The notes under the pieces: generated by a model
The model's database searches: none
Told to the model about the DNA's origin: nothing
What the model saw: only the letters and a program-made list of their open reading frames with translations
Position numbers and translations under genes: made by a program
Part shown: positions 27,150 to 34,909 of the stretch, piece after piece
Numbering within the stretch: position 1 is the first letter of the stretch
Layout of the letters: each line of letters begins with the position of its first letter
Origin: Nonlabens sp.
GTDB taxonomy: Bacteria > Bacteroidota > Bacteroidia > Flavobacteriales > Flavobacteriaceae
NCBI GenBank assembly: GCA_020630715.1
Contig: JAHDIQ010000002.1
Location: 124,001 to 188,000 of the forward strand
Reading direction: 5' to 3'
Length of the DNA stretch: 64,000 nt

Positions 27150-28700
27150 ATGGCAGACATTAAAATTCTTTGGGTAGATGATGAGGTGGATCTTTTAAAA
27201 CCACACATCATTTTCCTTGAAAATAAAGGCTACAACGTAGATACTCGCATAAGCGGTACAGAAGCACTAGAAGCAATTGAAGAGACTAGATACGATATTG
27301 TATTTCTAGATGAAAATATGCCTGGACTTACTGGTTTAGAAACTTTGCACGAGATTAAAGAGAAACAAGCTAATCTTCCCGTGATCATGATTACAAAGAG
27401 TGAGGAAGAATATATTATGGAGGAAGCCATAGGTTCTAAAATTGCAGATTACCTAATTAAACCAGTGAATCCTAATCAGATTTTACTTTCACTTAAAAAG
27501 AACCTGGATCACTCTAGACTTATTACAAATAAAACCACATCTGATTACCAGCGTGAGTTTAGAAAAATAAGTATGGATTTAAGCATGATCAATTCCTATG
27601 AAGAATGGGTACAGATGTATCATAAACTATTGTACTGGGAACTAGAACTAGAAGATGTTGAGGATACTGGAATGTTAGAAATCCTAAATACCCAAAAGAC
27701 TGAAGCTAACAACCAGTTCTGTAAATTCATAGATGATGAATATCCTGACTGGTTTAAAGATCCAGAACATGCGCCTACCTTATCGCACCAGCTTTTTAGA
27801 AAACGAGTGCTACCGCATTTAAAACAAGAACAACCTGTATTAATGGTAGTGATTGATAACCTAAGACTAGACCAGTTTAAAGTTATTGAAACAGAAATCA
27901 ATAAATACTACAAGAAAACCGAAGAAGAAACCTATTGTTCCATCCTACCTACCGCAACTCAGTATGCTAGAAATGCAATATTCTCTGGTTTAATGCCAGC
28001 AGATATGGAGAAGCAACATCCAGACCTATGGTTAAATGACACAGATGAGGGCGGAAAAAATATGCACGAGAATGATTTCTTAAAAGCACAATTAAATAGA
28101 CTGCGATTAGACATCAAACATCAATATCATAAAATTACTAATGAAAATGCAGGTCGTAAACTAGCAGATAGTTTTAAATCTCAAAAAGATAATGATCTTA
28201 CGGTAGTCGTTTACAACTTTGTAGACATGCTTTCACACTCTAAAACAGAAATGAAAGTAATCAAAGATCTAGCGAGTAATGATAAAGCCTATAGATCATT
28301 AACCTTAAGCTGGTTTAAAAATTCACCGTTATTTGATATCATCCAGCGTGGTCAGGAATTAGGTTTTAAATTAATTCTTACAACAGATCATGGTACTATT
28401 AACGTAACTAACCCTACTAAGGTCATAGGTGATCGTGATACCAGTCTAAACTTACGTTATAAAACAGGTAGAAGTTTGACATGGGAAGATAAAGACGTAC
28501 TAGCCGCAAAAGATCCTAGCAGTATTAAATTGCCAAAGATTAATATGAGTAGTAGTTTTATTTTTGCAAAAGGTGATTTGTTTTTTGCTTATCCCAATAA
28601 TTACAACCATTATGTAAGTTATTATCGCAACACCTACCAGCATGGTGGAGTTTCATTAGAGGAAATGTTGATTCCTTTTTCGATTTTTGATCCTAGATAA
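27150..28700 (+). CDS. porX: PorX: response regulator fused to a PglZ-type phosphatase domain, T9SS regulator
   Basis: The 516-residue product has a CheY-like receiver domain (about 1-120; ILWVDDEVDLL, phospho-Asp in DIVFLDENMPG, the TKSEEEY and YLIKPVNP blocks) and a C-terminal PglZ/alkaline phosphatase-like domain with MVVIDNLRLDQF, LPTATQYARNAIFSG and LILTTDHGTINV metal-site motifs. PorX with the kinase PorY controls type IX secretion genes and gliding machinery in Bacteroidota. PorY is not in the window. The stop codon is followed at once by the tsaE ATG. Confidence 0.93.
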   Translation: MADIKILWVDDEVDLLKPHIIFLENKGYNVDTRISGTEALEAIEETRYDIVFLDENMPGLTGLETLHEIKEKQANLPVIMITKSEEEYIMEEAIGSKIADYLIKPVNPNQILLSLKKNLDHSRLITNKTTSDYQREFRKISMDLSMINSYEEWVQMYHKLLYWELELEDVEDTGMLEILNTQKTEANNQFCKFIDDEYPDWFKDPEHAPTLSHQLFRKRVLPHLKQEQPVLMVVIDNLRLDQFKVIETEINKYYKKTEEETYCSILPTATQYARNAIFSGLMPADMEKQHPDLWLNDTDEGGKNMHENDFLKAQLNRLRLDIKHQYHKITNENAGRKLADSFKSQKDNDLTVVVYNFVDMLSHSKTEMKVIKDLASNDKAYRSLTLSWFKNSPLFDIIQRGQELGFKLILTTDHGTINVTNPTKVIGDRDTSLNLRYKTGRSLTWEDKDVLAAKDPSSIKLPKINMSSSFIFAKGDLFFAYPNNYNHYVSYYRNTYQHGGVSLEEMLIPFSIFDPR

Positions 28701-29108
28701 ATGGAAATTACTTACCGTATAGATGAAATAGATAAAGTAGCTGGAAAGATTCTCGCTTTCGCGAAAGCAAAATGCATCATCTTTAATGCTCCCATGGGCT
28801 CTGGTAAAACGACATTAATTAAAGCTTTATGTAGACATTTAGGTGTAAAGGACGATGTTTCATCACCTACATTCTCACTAGTTAACGAGTATCACGGTAA
28901 AGATTGTGCTATTTATCATTTTGATTTGTACCGAATAGAAAATCCAATCGAACTGGTAGAAATAGGCATAGAAGAATATCTAGACAATGATCATCACCTA
29001 TTTGTAGAGTGGCCAGAATACGCAATACCTTATTTAGAAAACTATTTAGAACTTCATATCTCTTCCTTGTCTGATACTCAACGATCTATTTCCTTAAAAA
29101 ATTATTAA
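28701..29108 (+). CDS. tsaE: tRNA threonylcarbamoyladenosine biosynthesis ATPase TsaE
   Basis: The 135-residue P-loop protein has Walker A NAPMGSGKTTLIKAL (about 28-42), the SSPTFSLVNEYHG switch and FDLYRIENPIELVEIGIEEYL, all typical of TsaE, followed by LFVEWPEYA. TsaE powers the TsaB-TsaD complex that transfers threonylcarbamoyl to A37 of ANN-decoding tRNAs. Its ATG abuts the porX stop, an order known from other flavobacteria. A palindrome copy encodes KILAFAKAKCI just before Walker A, at the place where relatives have other residues but the same length. Confidence 0.92.
   Translation: MEITYRIDEIDKVAGKILAFAKAKCIIFNAPMGSGKTTLIKALCRHLGVKDDVSSPTFSLVNEYHGKDCAIYHFDLYRIENPIELVEIGIEEYLDNDHHLFVEWPEYAIPYLENYLELHISSLSDTQRSISLKNY
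28755..28768. repeat. Palindrome GCTTTCGCGAAAGC, copy 6 (coding)
   Basis: An exact core in tsaE in the AFAKA frame, 8 residues before Walker A. Only the 14-bp core is symmetrical here. Confidence 0.9.
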
Positions 29109-29266
29109 AGAAACGGTGTCAAATGTGATACGTTCACCGAATTAAATAGCAAATTGTGTTCTTTTAACAATTATTCAGGTCGTTTATCTTTTTTTTAATT
29201 ATTGTAGTTTTTTTTATTGCGGTTTGTACGTAACTTCATACCACTTATTTACTTAAACCCTTTATT

Positions 29267-29470
29267 ATGAACAAGAAATCTATCAAGGCATTAGCCTTAT
29301 TAGCAATCTTCAGTGTATCAATCGCTGGAGCCACAGTTTTAACTCAAGAAACTGCAAAAGAAGCACAAGAACAAAGTTTAGCGGAATTCAAAGCGCCAAC
29401 TGAAAAGAAAATCAGAAAGAAAGATATTTCTAGAAGATTACAAATCGCTAAGGAGAAAGGTTACATATAG
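29267..29470 (+). CDS. Small secreted peptide of unknown function
   Basis: The 67-residue product has a plausible signal peptide (MNKKSIKALALLAIFSVSIA then GATVLTQ) and a short charged mature part ending KKIRKKDISRRLQIAKEKGYI. No family is recognised. It stands alone: 158 bases separate it from tsaE, and a strong terminator follows 24 bases after the stop, so it is a monocistronic unit. The 158 bases upstream are AT-rich with T-runs and contain no exact TAnnTTTG that I can find. Confidence 0.55.
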   Translation: MNKKSIKALALLAIFSVSIAGATVLTQETAKEAQEQSLAEFKAPTEKKIRKKDISRRLQIAKEKGYI

Positions 29471-29493
29471 AGAACTTTACCTTTAATATTTAC

Positions 29494-29520
29494 AACTCCG
29501 CTTTTGCGGAGTTTTTTTTT
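29494..29520 (+). terminator. Rho-independent terminator after the small peptide gene
   Basis: Perfect arms AACTCCGC and GCGGAGTT enclose TTTT and are followed by a long T-run to 29520. The loop also holds a TTTG that could be the -33 box of the next gene. Confidence 0.88.
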
Positions 29521-29531
29521 GAATATATTTG
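29503..29531 (+). promoter_or_regulatory. Promoter TTTG-N17-TATATTTG overlapping the terminator
   Basis: TTTG at 29503-29506 lies in the terminator loop and stem, and TATATTTG at 29524-29531 follows after 17 bases, fitting the Bacteroidota consensus. The next ATG is at 29538, six bases after the -7 box, so the transcript should have almost no leader. Confidence 0.5.
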
Positions 29532-29537
29532 TGTTAT

Positions 29538-30029
29538 ATGAAAAATAAATCTAACCGAAATAGTACTTTAAGATTTGGTAGTATAGTAGCAGTACTACTA
29601 GCACTTTTACCGTATTTATTCTTTTCTTATGAAGCTTTTCCAGAAGATTTTTGGAATATTGGTTGGCTTAACAGGATAAAGGAAGACTTAGGTGGCGATG
29701 CTTATATCACAGGTTGGATTATAATGCAAAAATTAGTTCCTGCTGTCTTACTTGCTATATGGTTTATATCTTGTAAACATTGGTGGTATCATGTTATTGC
29801 AATCCCATTTTCCATGTACTTATTTCAATTGATAGTGGTTTTCACTCCGTTCTTTGAATATTTAGACCATTTTGAAATATACTTTGTGATTCCAATTGTA
29901 ATCATCTCTTTATCACTATCCTATTTAGCAAGGATAAAGATCTACGATAAAATCCACGATATTGACCTCACAAACTTAGAAGAGCAAATAACAAAACCTA
30001 GCGACAAACTCTTCAATAAAAATGACTAA
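29538..30029 (+). CDS. Hypothetical membrane protein
   Basis: The 163-residue product has about four membrane segments (FGSIVAVLLALLPYLFFSY; IIMQKLVPAVLLAIWFISC; WYHVIAIPFSMYLFQLIVVF; IYFVIPIVIISLSLSYLA) and a charged C-terminal tail of about 35 residues that should be cytoplasmic. No family is recognised. The start is ATG 29538; an in-frame TTG at 29529 would lie inside the -7 promoter element. It is followed 21 bases later by the alanine dehydrogenase gene. Confidence 0.6.
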   Translation: MKNKSNRNSTLRFGSIVAVLLALLPYLFFSYEAFPEDFWNIGWLNRIKEDLGGDAYITGWIIMQKLVPAVLLAIWFISCKHWWYHVIAIPFSMYLFQLIVVFTPFFEYLDHFEIYFVIPIVIISLSLSYLARIKIYDKIHDIDLTNLEEQITKPSDKLFNKND

Positions 30030-30050
30030 CTTTAGGAAGAATATCCTTTT

Positions 30051-31247
30051 ATGAGTCAGCTAAGTCCATTTACCAAAGAACAACTTATTCCTAAAGAAGA
30101 ACGTCTGGAAATTACTCCATCAAAACAGGAGTTGTTAATAGGCATTCCTAAAGAAAATCAACTACTAGAGAAACGTATTGTTCTAACACCAGATGCCGTT
30201 GCGGCTCTAAGTGCTCATGGGCATCGCGTGATCATGGAAAAAGGTGCTGGTGATGGCTCAAATTTTTCAGATAAACAATACAGCGAGGCTGGTGCAGAAC
30301 TTACCGCAGATAAAACAAAGGTATTTTCTTGTCCTACTATTTTAAAAGTAGCACCACCATCGTTAGAAGAAATTGAACTCATTAAACCTAAGGCTGTTTT
30401 AATATCTGCACTGCAAATTAAAACCAGGAATAAGGAGTACTTTCAAAAATTAAGTTCTAAAAAAATTACAGCACTAGCATTCGAATTTATACAAGATGAT
30501 GCTGGAACTTATCCTGCTGTAAGCTCGTTAAGTGAAATTTCTGGAGTAGCCGCTATACTTATTGCTAGTGAACTATTAAGCAGTGGTGATAATCGTACTG
30601 GTCAGCTATTTGGTAACATCACAGGTGTTCCTCCTGTAGATGTGGTTATCATAGGTGCTGGTGTAGTAGGTGAATTTGCGGCAAGAACAGCGATAGGATT
30701 AGGCGCTAATGTAAAGGTTTTTGATAATTCTATATCACGATTACGTAATCTGCAAGATAAGGTTGGAAAACAATTGTACACTTCTACCCTACAACCTAAA
30801 TACTTGTCAAAAGCTTTACGACGTTGTGATGTTGTAGTAGGTGCATTAGGTGGTACCAATCGCGCACCGGTCGTAGTCTCAGAAACTATGGTTGAAAATA
30901 TGAAAATAGGATCTGTTATCATGGACATTAGCATCGATATGGGTGGATGTTTTGAAACTAGTGAAATCACCACGCATAAAAACCCGACTTTTGTAAAATC
31001 CGGTGTCACTCACTATTGTGTTCCTAATATTCCATCTCGATATTCTAAAACTGCTTCCATCTCACTAAGTAATATATTCACACCTTACATTCTTAACATG
31101 GCAGATGACGGCGGAATCGAGCATGCCATTAGACTAGATAAAGGCCTTAAATGTGGTATTTACCTATACCATGGAATTGTTACTAATAAATCTGTAGGTG
31201 AATGGTATGATTTGCCTTGTAGCGACGTAAATTTGCTGATCTTTTAG
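30051..31247 (+). CDS. ald: Alanine dehydrogenase
   Basis: The 398-residue product belongs to the alanine dehydrogenase/PNT family: IGIPKENQLLEKRIVLTPDA with substrate-binding Arg, VAPPSLEEIE, and the NAD-binding VVIIGAGVVGEFAARTAIGLGA (Gly-rich loop at about residue 205), then YCVPNIPSRYSKTAS. It oxidises L-alanine to pyruvate and ammonia, or the reverse. An N-terminal extension of about 25 residues precedes the usual IGIPKE start; this longer form is familiar from flavobacteria next to porX and tsaE. A saccharopine-type role is less likely. Confidence 0.87.
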   Translation: MSQLSPFTKEQLIPKEERLEITPSKQELLIGIPKENQLLEKRIVLTPDAVAALSAHGHRVIMEKGAGDGSNFSDKQYSEAGAELTADKTKVFSCPTILKVAPPSLEEIELIKPKAVLISALQIKTRNKEYFQKLSSKKITALAFEFIQDDAGTYPAVSSLSEISGVAAILIASELLSSGDNRTGQLFGNITGVPPVDVVIIGAGVVGEFAARTAIGLGANVKVFDNSISRLRNLQDKVGKQLYTSTLQPKYLSKALRRCDVVVGALGGTNRAPVVVSETMVENMKIGSVIMDISIDMGGCFETSEITTHKNPTFVKSGVTHYCVPNIPSRYSKTASISLSNIFTPYILNMADDGGIEHAIRLDKGLKCGIYLYHGIVTNKSVGEWYDLPCSDVNLLIF

Positions 31248-31257
31248 ATCTTTTTTA

Positions 31258-31644
31258 ATGGCGATGAAATTTGTAAACAGATTAGCATATTACCTAGGTG
31301 GTTTATCCTTAGGTATGATTTGCTTTTTCTTCTTTTTTATAGGCAAAGGTGCTCCTAGTTGTACATGGTTTCCAGAAGGTAGAGTACTTAATGACTTTAA
31401 ACGTAAAGCAATCTATTTCTCACCAGAGATTAGCAATATGCTAGAAAATAAGGATATTGACACTTTGTCTATTCAAATGATACTAGCCTATGGAGATGTG
31501 GATTTTTCTAAATCCATTACAGATACGGTTCCTTGTAAATTCTATCATGTATCTGGAAAACAAGAGCTTAAAGATGTTACCTTATGGGTTAAAAATTGTA
31601 GCAATAAATTAATTGTAGAGAAAGTTCTACCTGTAGAGGAGTAA
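31258..31644 (+). CDS. DUF4258-type small membrane-anchored protein
   Basis: The 128-residue product has one N-terminal membrane segment (YYLGGLSLGMICFFFFFIG) and a soluble part with CTWFPEGRVLNDFKRKAIYFS and a C-terminal strand LKDVTLWVKNCSNKLIVEKVL. I recall this pattern as a DUF4258-like protein found after alanine dehydrogenase in Flavobacteria; function unknown. It starts 10 bases after ald and converges with proline dehydrogenase with one base between stops. Confidence 0.65.
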   Translation: MAMKFVNRLAYYLGGLSLGMICFFFFFIGKGAPSCTWFPEGRVLNDFKRKAIYFSPEISNMLENKDIDTLSIQMILAYGDVDFSKSITDTVPCKFYHVSGKQELKDVTLWVKNCSNKLIVEKVLPVEE

Positions 31645-31645
31645 T

Positions 31646-32818
31646 TTATAATCCTCTACGTTCCATTTCTTGTTTAATTAAAGATAATTCTCTTCCCATT
31701 TGTCCAGCTACACTGGTATTCTCTTGAGCACGACGTATTAAATAAGGCATCACCTCTTTAATAGGGCCAAAAGGTAAAATTTTAAACGTGTTGTAATTTA
31801 ATGCTGCAAGATTATAAGTAAGGTTATCACTCATTCCATACAGTTGCCCAAACCATAAGTCTTTGCTATCTGCCTTAATGCCTTTATCCATTATGATTTG
31901 CATTGCCATTAAAGTACTTTGCTCATTATGAGTTCCTATACACAACTTTATACGATCTAATCGATCTAAAATGAACTGCATCACACTATTAAACATGTCG
32001 TCTGTAGCTGGTTTATCCTTGCATATAGGTGAATCATAACCTAATTCTAGGGCGCGTTCTCGTTCTTTTTCCATATAAGCGCCTCGTACAATTTTTGCAC
32101 CTACTATAAAATTGTGTTCTACTGCATCTTCATACAAAGCCTTGATATAATTTAAACGATCATGTCTATAACATTGAACTGTGTTGTAAACAATGGCTTT
32201 GTGTTTATTATACTGCGCCATCATGTCTCTAATAAGATCATCTGCTGCATCTTGCATCCATGTTTCTTCACCATCAAAAAGTAAAGGCACATCATATTCA
32301 ACAGCGGTTTTACATAATAAATCTACTCGATCTTTAATGCGTTGCCATTCTGCTTGCTCTATATCTGTAAGTCGTTGTTTCTCAGTGATTTTTTGCCAAA
32401 TATAAAAACGACCTATTCCAGTAGGTTTTACCACTTCATAAGGTAAGGCATCGTTATTAGAAGCATGCTTAATTAAGGATAATTTCTTCTCAATTACTCG
32501 GTCAAATTCTACTTCATCTTCTTTTCCCTCTACGCTATAGTCCAGAATACAGTGAACTCCTTTAATATAGAGTTTTTCTACAACAGGCTCACACTCTGCA
32601 ACTGTAGTACCACCACAAAATTGTTCAAAAACTGTATCCTTAATAATTCCTTTGATAGGCAGATTAAGCTTTAAGGCCGTATTTGTAAATGCAGATCCTA
32701 AATTTACGAGTTTAGGATATCCCATCATTTTAAATAAAAAATGAGACTTCTTCAATTGCTTATCGTTTTTTAATGAAAATGCAATAGCAGTATTGTTAAA
32801 CGGATTATCAATTTTCAT
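31646..32818 (-). CDS. Proline dehydrogenase
   Basis: The 390-residue product is a monofunctional PRODH with an (alpha/beta)8 barrel: CILDYSVEGKED, LFDGEETWMQDAADDLI, VGAKIVRGAYMEKERERA with the conserved Arg and Tyr, CIGTHNEQSTLMA, and near the end LPFGPIKEVMPYLIRRAQEN, which carries the proline carboxylate-binding RRxxE. It oxidises proline to pyrroline-5-carboxylate with FAD. No P5C dehydrogenase is adjacent; the aldehyde dehydrogenase at 47 kb is another type. A -7 element sits 4 bases before the ATG. Confidence 0.9.
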   Translation of the reverse strand: MKIDNPFNNTAIAFSLKNDKQLKKSHFLFKMMGYPKLVNLGSAFTNTALKLNLPIKGIIKDTVFEQFCGGTTVAECEPVVEKLYIKGVHCILDYSVEGKEDEVEFDRVIEKKLSLIKHASNNDALPYEVVKPTGIGRFYIWQKITEKQRLTDIEQAEWQRIKDRVDLLCKTAVEYDVPLLFDGEETWMQDAADDLIRDMMAQYNKHKAIVYNTVQCYRHDRLNYIKALYEDAVEHNFIVGAKIVRGAYMEKERERALELGYDSPICKDKPATDDMFNSVMQFILDRLDRIKLCIGTHNEQSTLMAMQIIMDKGIKADSKDLWFGQLYGMSDNLTYNLAALNYNTFKILPFGPIKEVMPYLIRRAQENTSVAGQMGRELSLIKQEMERRGL

Positions 32819-32822
32819 AATA

Positions 32823-32830
32823 CAAATATA
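32823..32830 (-). promoter_or_regulatory. -7 element TATATTTG directly before proline dehydrogenase
   Basis: A perfect TAnnTTTG on the minus strand, with 4 bases between its G and the A of the ATG at 32818. Predicts a leaderless transcript. No -33 TTTG is seen at 17-23 bases. Confidence 0.42.
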
Positions 32831-32887
32831 GTAGCAATATGGTTCACTAATAACACTACGGATCGTACTTTTACAATGGATTTATGA

Positions 32888-32911
32888 ATTACGCTTTCGC
32901 GAAAGCGTAAT
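32888..32911. repeat. Palindrome GCTTTCGCGAAAGC, copy 7 (intergenic, full 24 bp)
   Basis: The core is at 32893-32906 and the perfect palindrome runs 24 bp, ATTAC before and GTAAT after the core. It lies between the divergent proline dehydrogenase and aroB genes. It is the most symmetrical copy in the window and matches the extended consensus fully. Confidence 0.93.
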
Positions 32912-32961
32912 CTCAACACAATTGCATAACAATCAAACTTCTAGACCGCTAGAAACACTTT

Positions 32962-34023
32962 ATGAAACCCATTGAACTCAATAATAGTACTATTTACCAA
33001 GTAGATCGAGATTTCACCGTTTTAAATGAATACATCAAAAAACAATCGCCTAGTTCGATTTTTATCCTAGTAGATGATCTGACGATGGAAAACTGTTATC
33101 CTTACTTTATATCTCATCTAGAAACTGTTGCTCGTTTAGAGGTTATTGAGATAGATAATGGTGAGGAATTTAAAAATATAGAAACCTGCACTGGAGTCTG
33201 GAATGCTATGATAGAGCTAGGTTCTGATCGCAATAGTCTGATGATCAATCTAGGTGGTGGCGTGATAACAGATCTAGGTGGATTTGTGGCAAGTACCATT
33301 AAACGTGGTATTGCATTTATACACGTTCCTACTAGTTTGTTAGGTATGGTAGATGCCTCAATAGGTGGAAAAAATGGCGTGGACATAGGTTCCTTAAAAA
33401 ACCAAATAGGTGTTATTAATCCGCCAGTGATGACCGTGATTGATCCTGGGTTTTTAAACACCTTATCCTATCAACATCTCGTAAACGGAAGCATTGAAAT
33501 GTTTAAACACGGCCTTATCGCAGATCGTGCCTACTGGAATGATATGAATAACGCAACAGATTATCATAGTGAGTTATTCAATGCGCTGATTTATCAAAGT
33601 ATACTTATTAAATCAGACATCGTACGTTCTGATCCATTTGAGAAAGGTGCTCGCAAAGCCTTAAATTATGGTCATACTATAGGACATGCTATTGAATCCT
33701 ACTGCATGGATGAAGAAGCTCTTACTACTCTATTACATGGCGAGGCTATCGCAGCAGGACTGCTTTTAGAATCCTTTTTAAGCGTGCAGTTCGCAGGATT
33801 ACCAAAATCAGATTATAAGGAGATCAAAACATGGTATGATGCCTTAGATTTAGATATCACATTTGACAATTCACAAATAGAGGATATTATCGCTTACATG
33901 CAACATGATAAGAAAAATGTGAATGGAGAGATCCGGTTTGTTCTTTTAGAACAGATAGGTAGTTTTAAAACAGATCAAGTAGTATCTGAAGATTCTATTT
34001 ATAAAGCATTTGAGCAATTGTAA
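32962..34023 (+). CDS. aroB: 3-dehydroquinate synthase
   Basis: The 353-residue product has the NAD-binding and metal-site blocks of AroB: INLGGGVITDLGGFVAST, FIHVPTSLLGMVDASIGGKNG, HGLIADRAYW and the metal-binding NYGHTIGHAIE plus LLHGEAIAAG. It catalyses the second shikimate pathway step, DAHP to 3-dehydroquinate. A small inverted repeat TTCTAG-N4-CTAGAA (32939-32954) lies 7 bases before the ATG and might be an operator, but is too short to call. The gene ends at a strong terminator. Confidence 0.93.
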   Translation: MKPIELNNSTIYQVDRDFTVLNEYIKKQSPSSIFILVDDLTMENCYPYFISHLETVARLEVIEIDNGEEFKNIETCTGVWNAMIELGSDRNSLMINLGGGVITDLGGFVASTIKRGIAFIHVPTSLLGMVDASIGGKNGVDIGSLKNQIGVINPPVMTVIDPGFLNTLSYQHLVNGSIEMFKHGLIADRAYWNDMNNATDYHSELFNALIYQSILIKSDIVRSDPFEKGARKALNYGHTIGHAIESYCMDEEALTTLLHGEAIAAGLLLESFLSVQFAGLPKSDYKEIKTWYDALDLDITFDNSQIEDIIAYMQHDKKNVNGEIRFVLLEQIGSFKTDQVVSEDSIYKAFEQL

Positions 34024-34028
34024 CACAT

Positions 34029-34058
34029 AAAAAAAGACCTGATTAACAGGTCTTTTTT
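34029..34058. terminator. Bidirectional terminator between aroB and the T9SS-sorted protein gene
   Basis: Arms AAAGACCTG and CAGGTCTTT enclose ATTAA, with A-run and T-run at either side. The convergent genes stop on either side, so it should serve both. Confidence 0.87.
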
Positions 34059-34082
34059 AATTCAAATTATGTGAAGTAATTC

Positions 34083-34871
34083 TTACTCCATGAATTTAAT
34101 GGATTGTACGCTATCATCTAATTGTACTCTAGCTATATATAAACCAGATGCAAAATCCTGAGTATCGATTTCAATACGGTTAGCTTGTGGTGATATGGTT
34201 TTCATCAATTGACCAGCCGTATTAAACAGTTGAATCGTTGTTGCTTCCAGAGAGCTATGAGATAACACTAAATTCATTGAACTATTTTGGAAATAATTTA
34301 CTTGCTCTTTGTTAAAATCATCGTTAGATAATAATGCCGTAGGCGTTAATCTTAAATTATTAAAGTAGACTTCTAATGTAGCAGAAAATGAAAATCCAAA
34401 AATTAAAAACTCATTGATGTCTGTTGCAAAAGCAACATTTGCAGGATCTACTACAAATGTTCCTGAACCACCTGGCTGTATTGTAGCTTGTGCTGATATA
34501 GGATTATTGTTAGTATCACCTATAATAAAGGTATGCGTGCCACCTCCAAAATGTTGATATTCTACACTTTCAAAATTAAAATTTACATTTTGACCTGTAC
34601 TAACTATTCTTACAGTCCAATTTTGCTCTGAACGAGCACCAGTAGTGCCTTTGATAAATTTGTCATTTGCTCCTAAAGTATGAAGGTCTGCACCGCCAGG
34701 CGCATCGTGTTCTATTTTAACCTGATAATTAACACCATTTACAATGGCGTTTTGAGAGATTTCTGTAAGGTTGCTAGAAACCGTTGCGTTGTCAAAATCA
34801 TATAAAATTGTTTGAGAAAAACATATCGTAGTTATCAAGGCAAAAGAGAGAGAAAGTAATAGTTTTTTCAT
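34083..34871 (-). CDS. Secreted protein with a type IX secretion sorting domain
   Basis: The 262-residue product has a signal peptide (LLLSLSFALITTICFSQ) and a C-terminal ~75-residue type A sorting domain: a strand pair with ATTIQLFNTAGQLMKTIS and the ending DFASGLYIARVQLDDSVQSI. Such domains send proteins through the T9SS, after which they are cleaved. The central ~165 residues look like a beta-sandwich carbohydrate/adhesion-like module, without recognised catalytic motif. It fits with porX at 27 kb. Confidence 0.78.
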   Translation of the reverse strand: MKKLLLSLSFALITTICFSQTILYDFDNATVSSNLTEISQNAIVNGVNYQVKIEHDAPGGADLHTLGANDKFIKGTTGARSEQNWTVRIVSTGQNVNFNFESVEYQHFGGGTHTFIIGDTNNNPISAQATIQPGGSGTFVVDPANVAFATDINEFLIFGFSFSATLEVYFNNLRLTPTALLSNDDFNKEQVNYFQNSSMNLVLSHSSLEATTIQLFNTAGQLMKTISPQANRIEIDTQDFASGLYIARVQLDDSVQSIKFME

Positions 34872-34909
34872 GGTATTTATTTTAATAAATTAACAATAAG
34901 TAAAAGGCA

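Noticed and set aside
29109-29266. A riboswitch or small RNA in the space after tsaE.
   Set aside because: No stable hairpin or recognised aptamer core is visible; only weak GGTG/CACC pairing and T-runs.
34423-34440. GTTGCAAAAGCAAC-type sequence as a palindrome copy in the T9SS-sorted protein gene.
   Set aside because: It lacks the TTTCGCGAAA core and resembles it only by a few bases.
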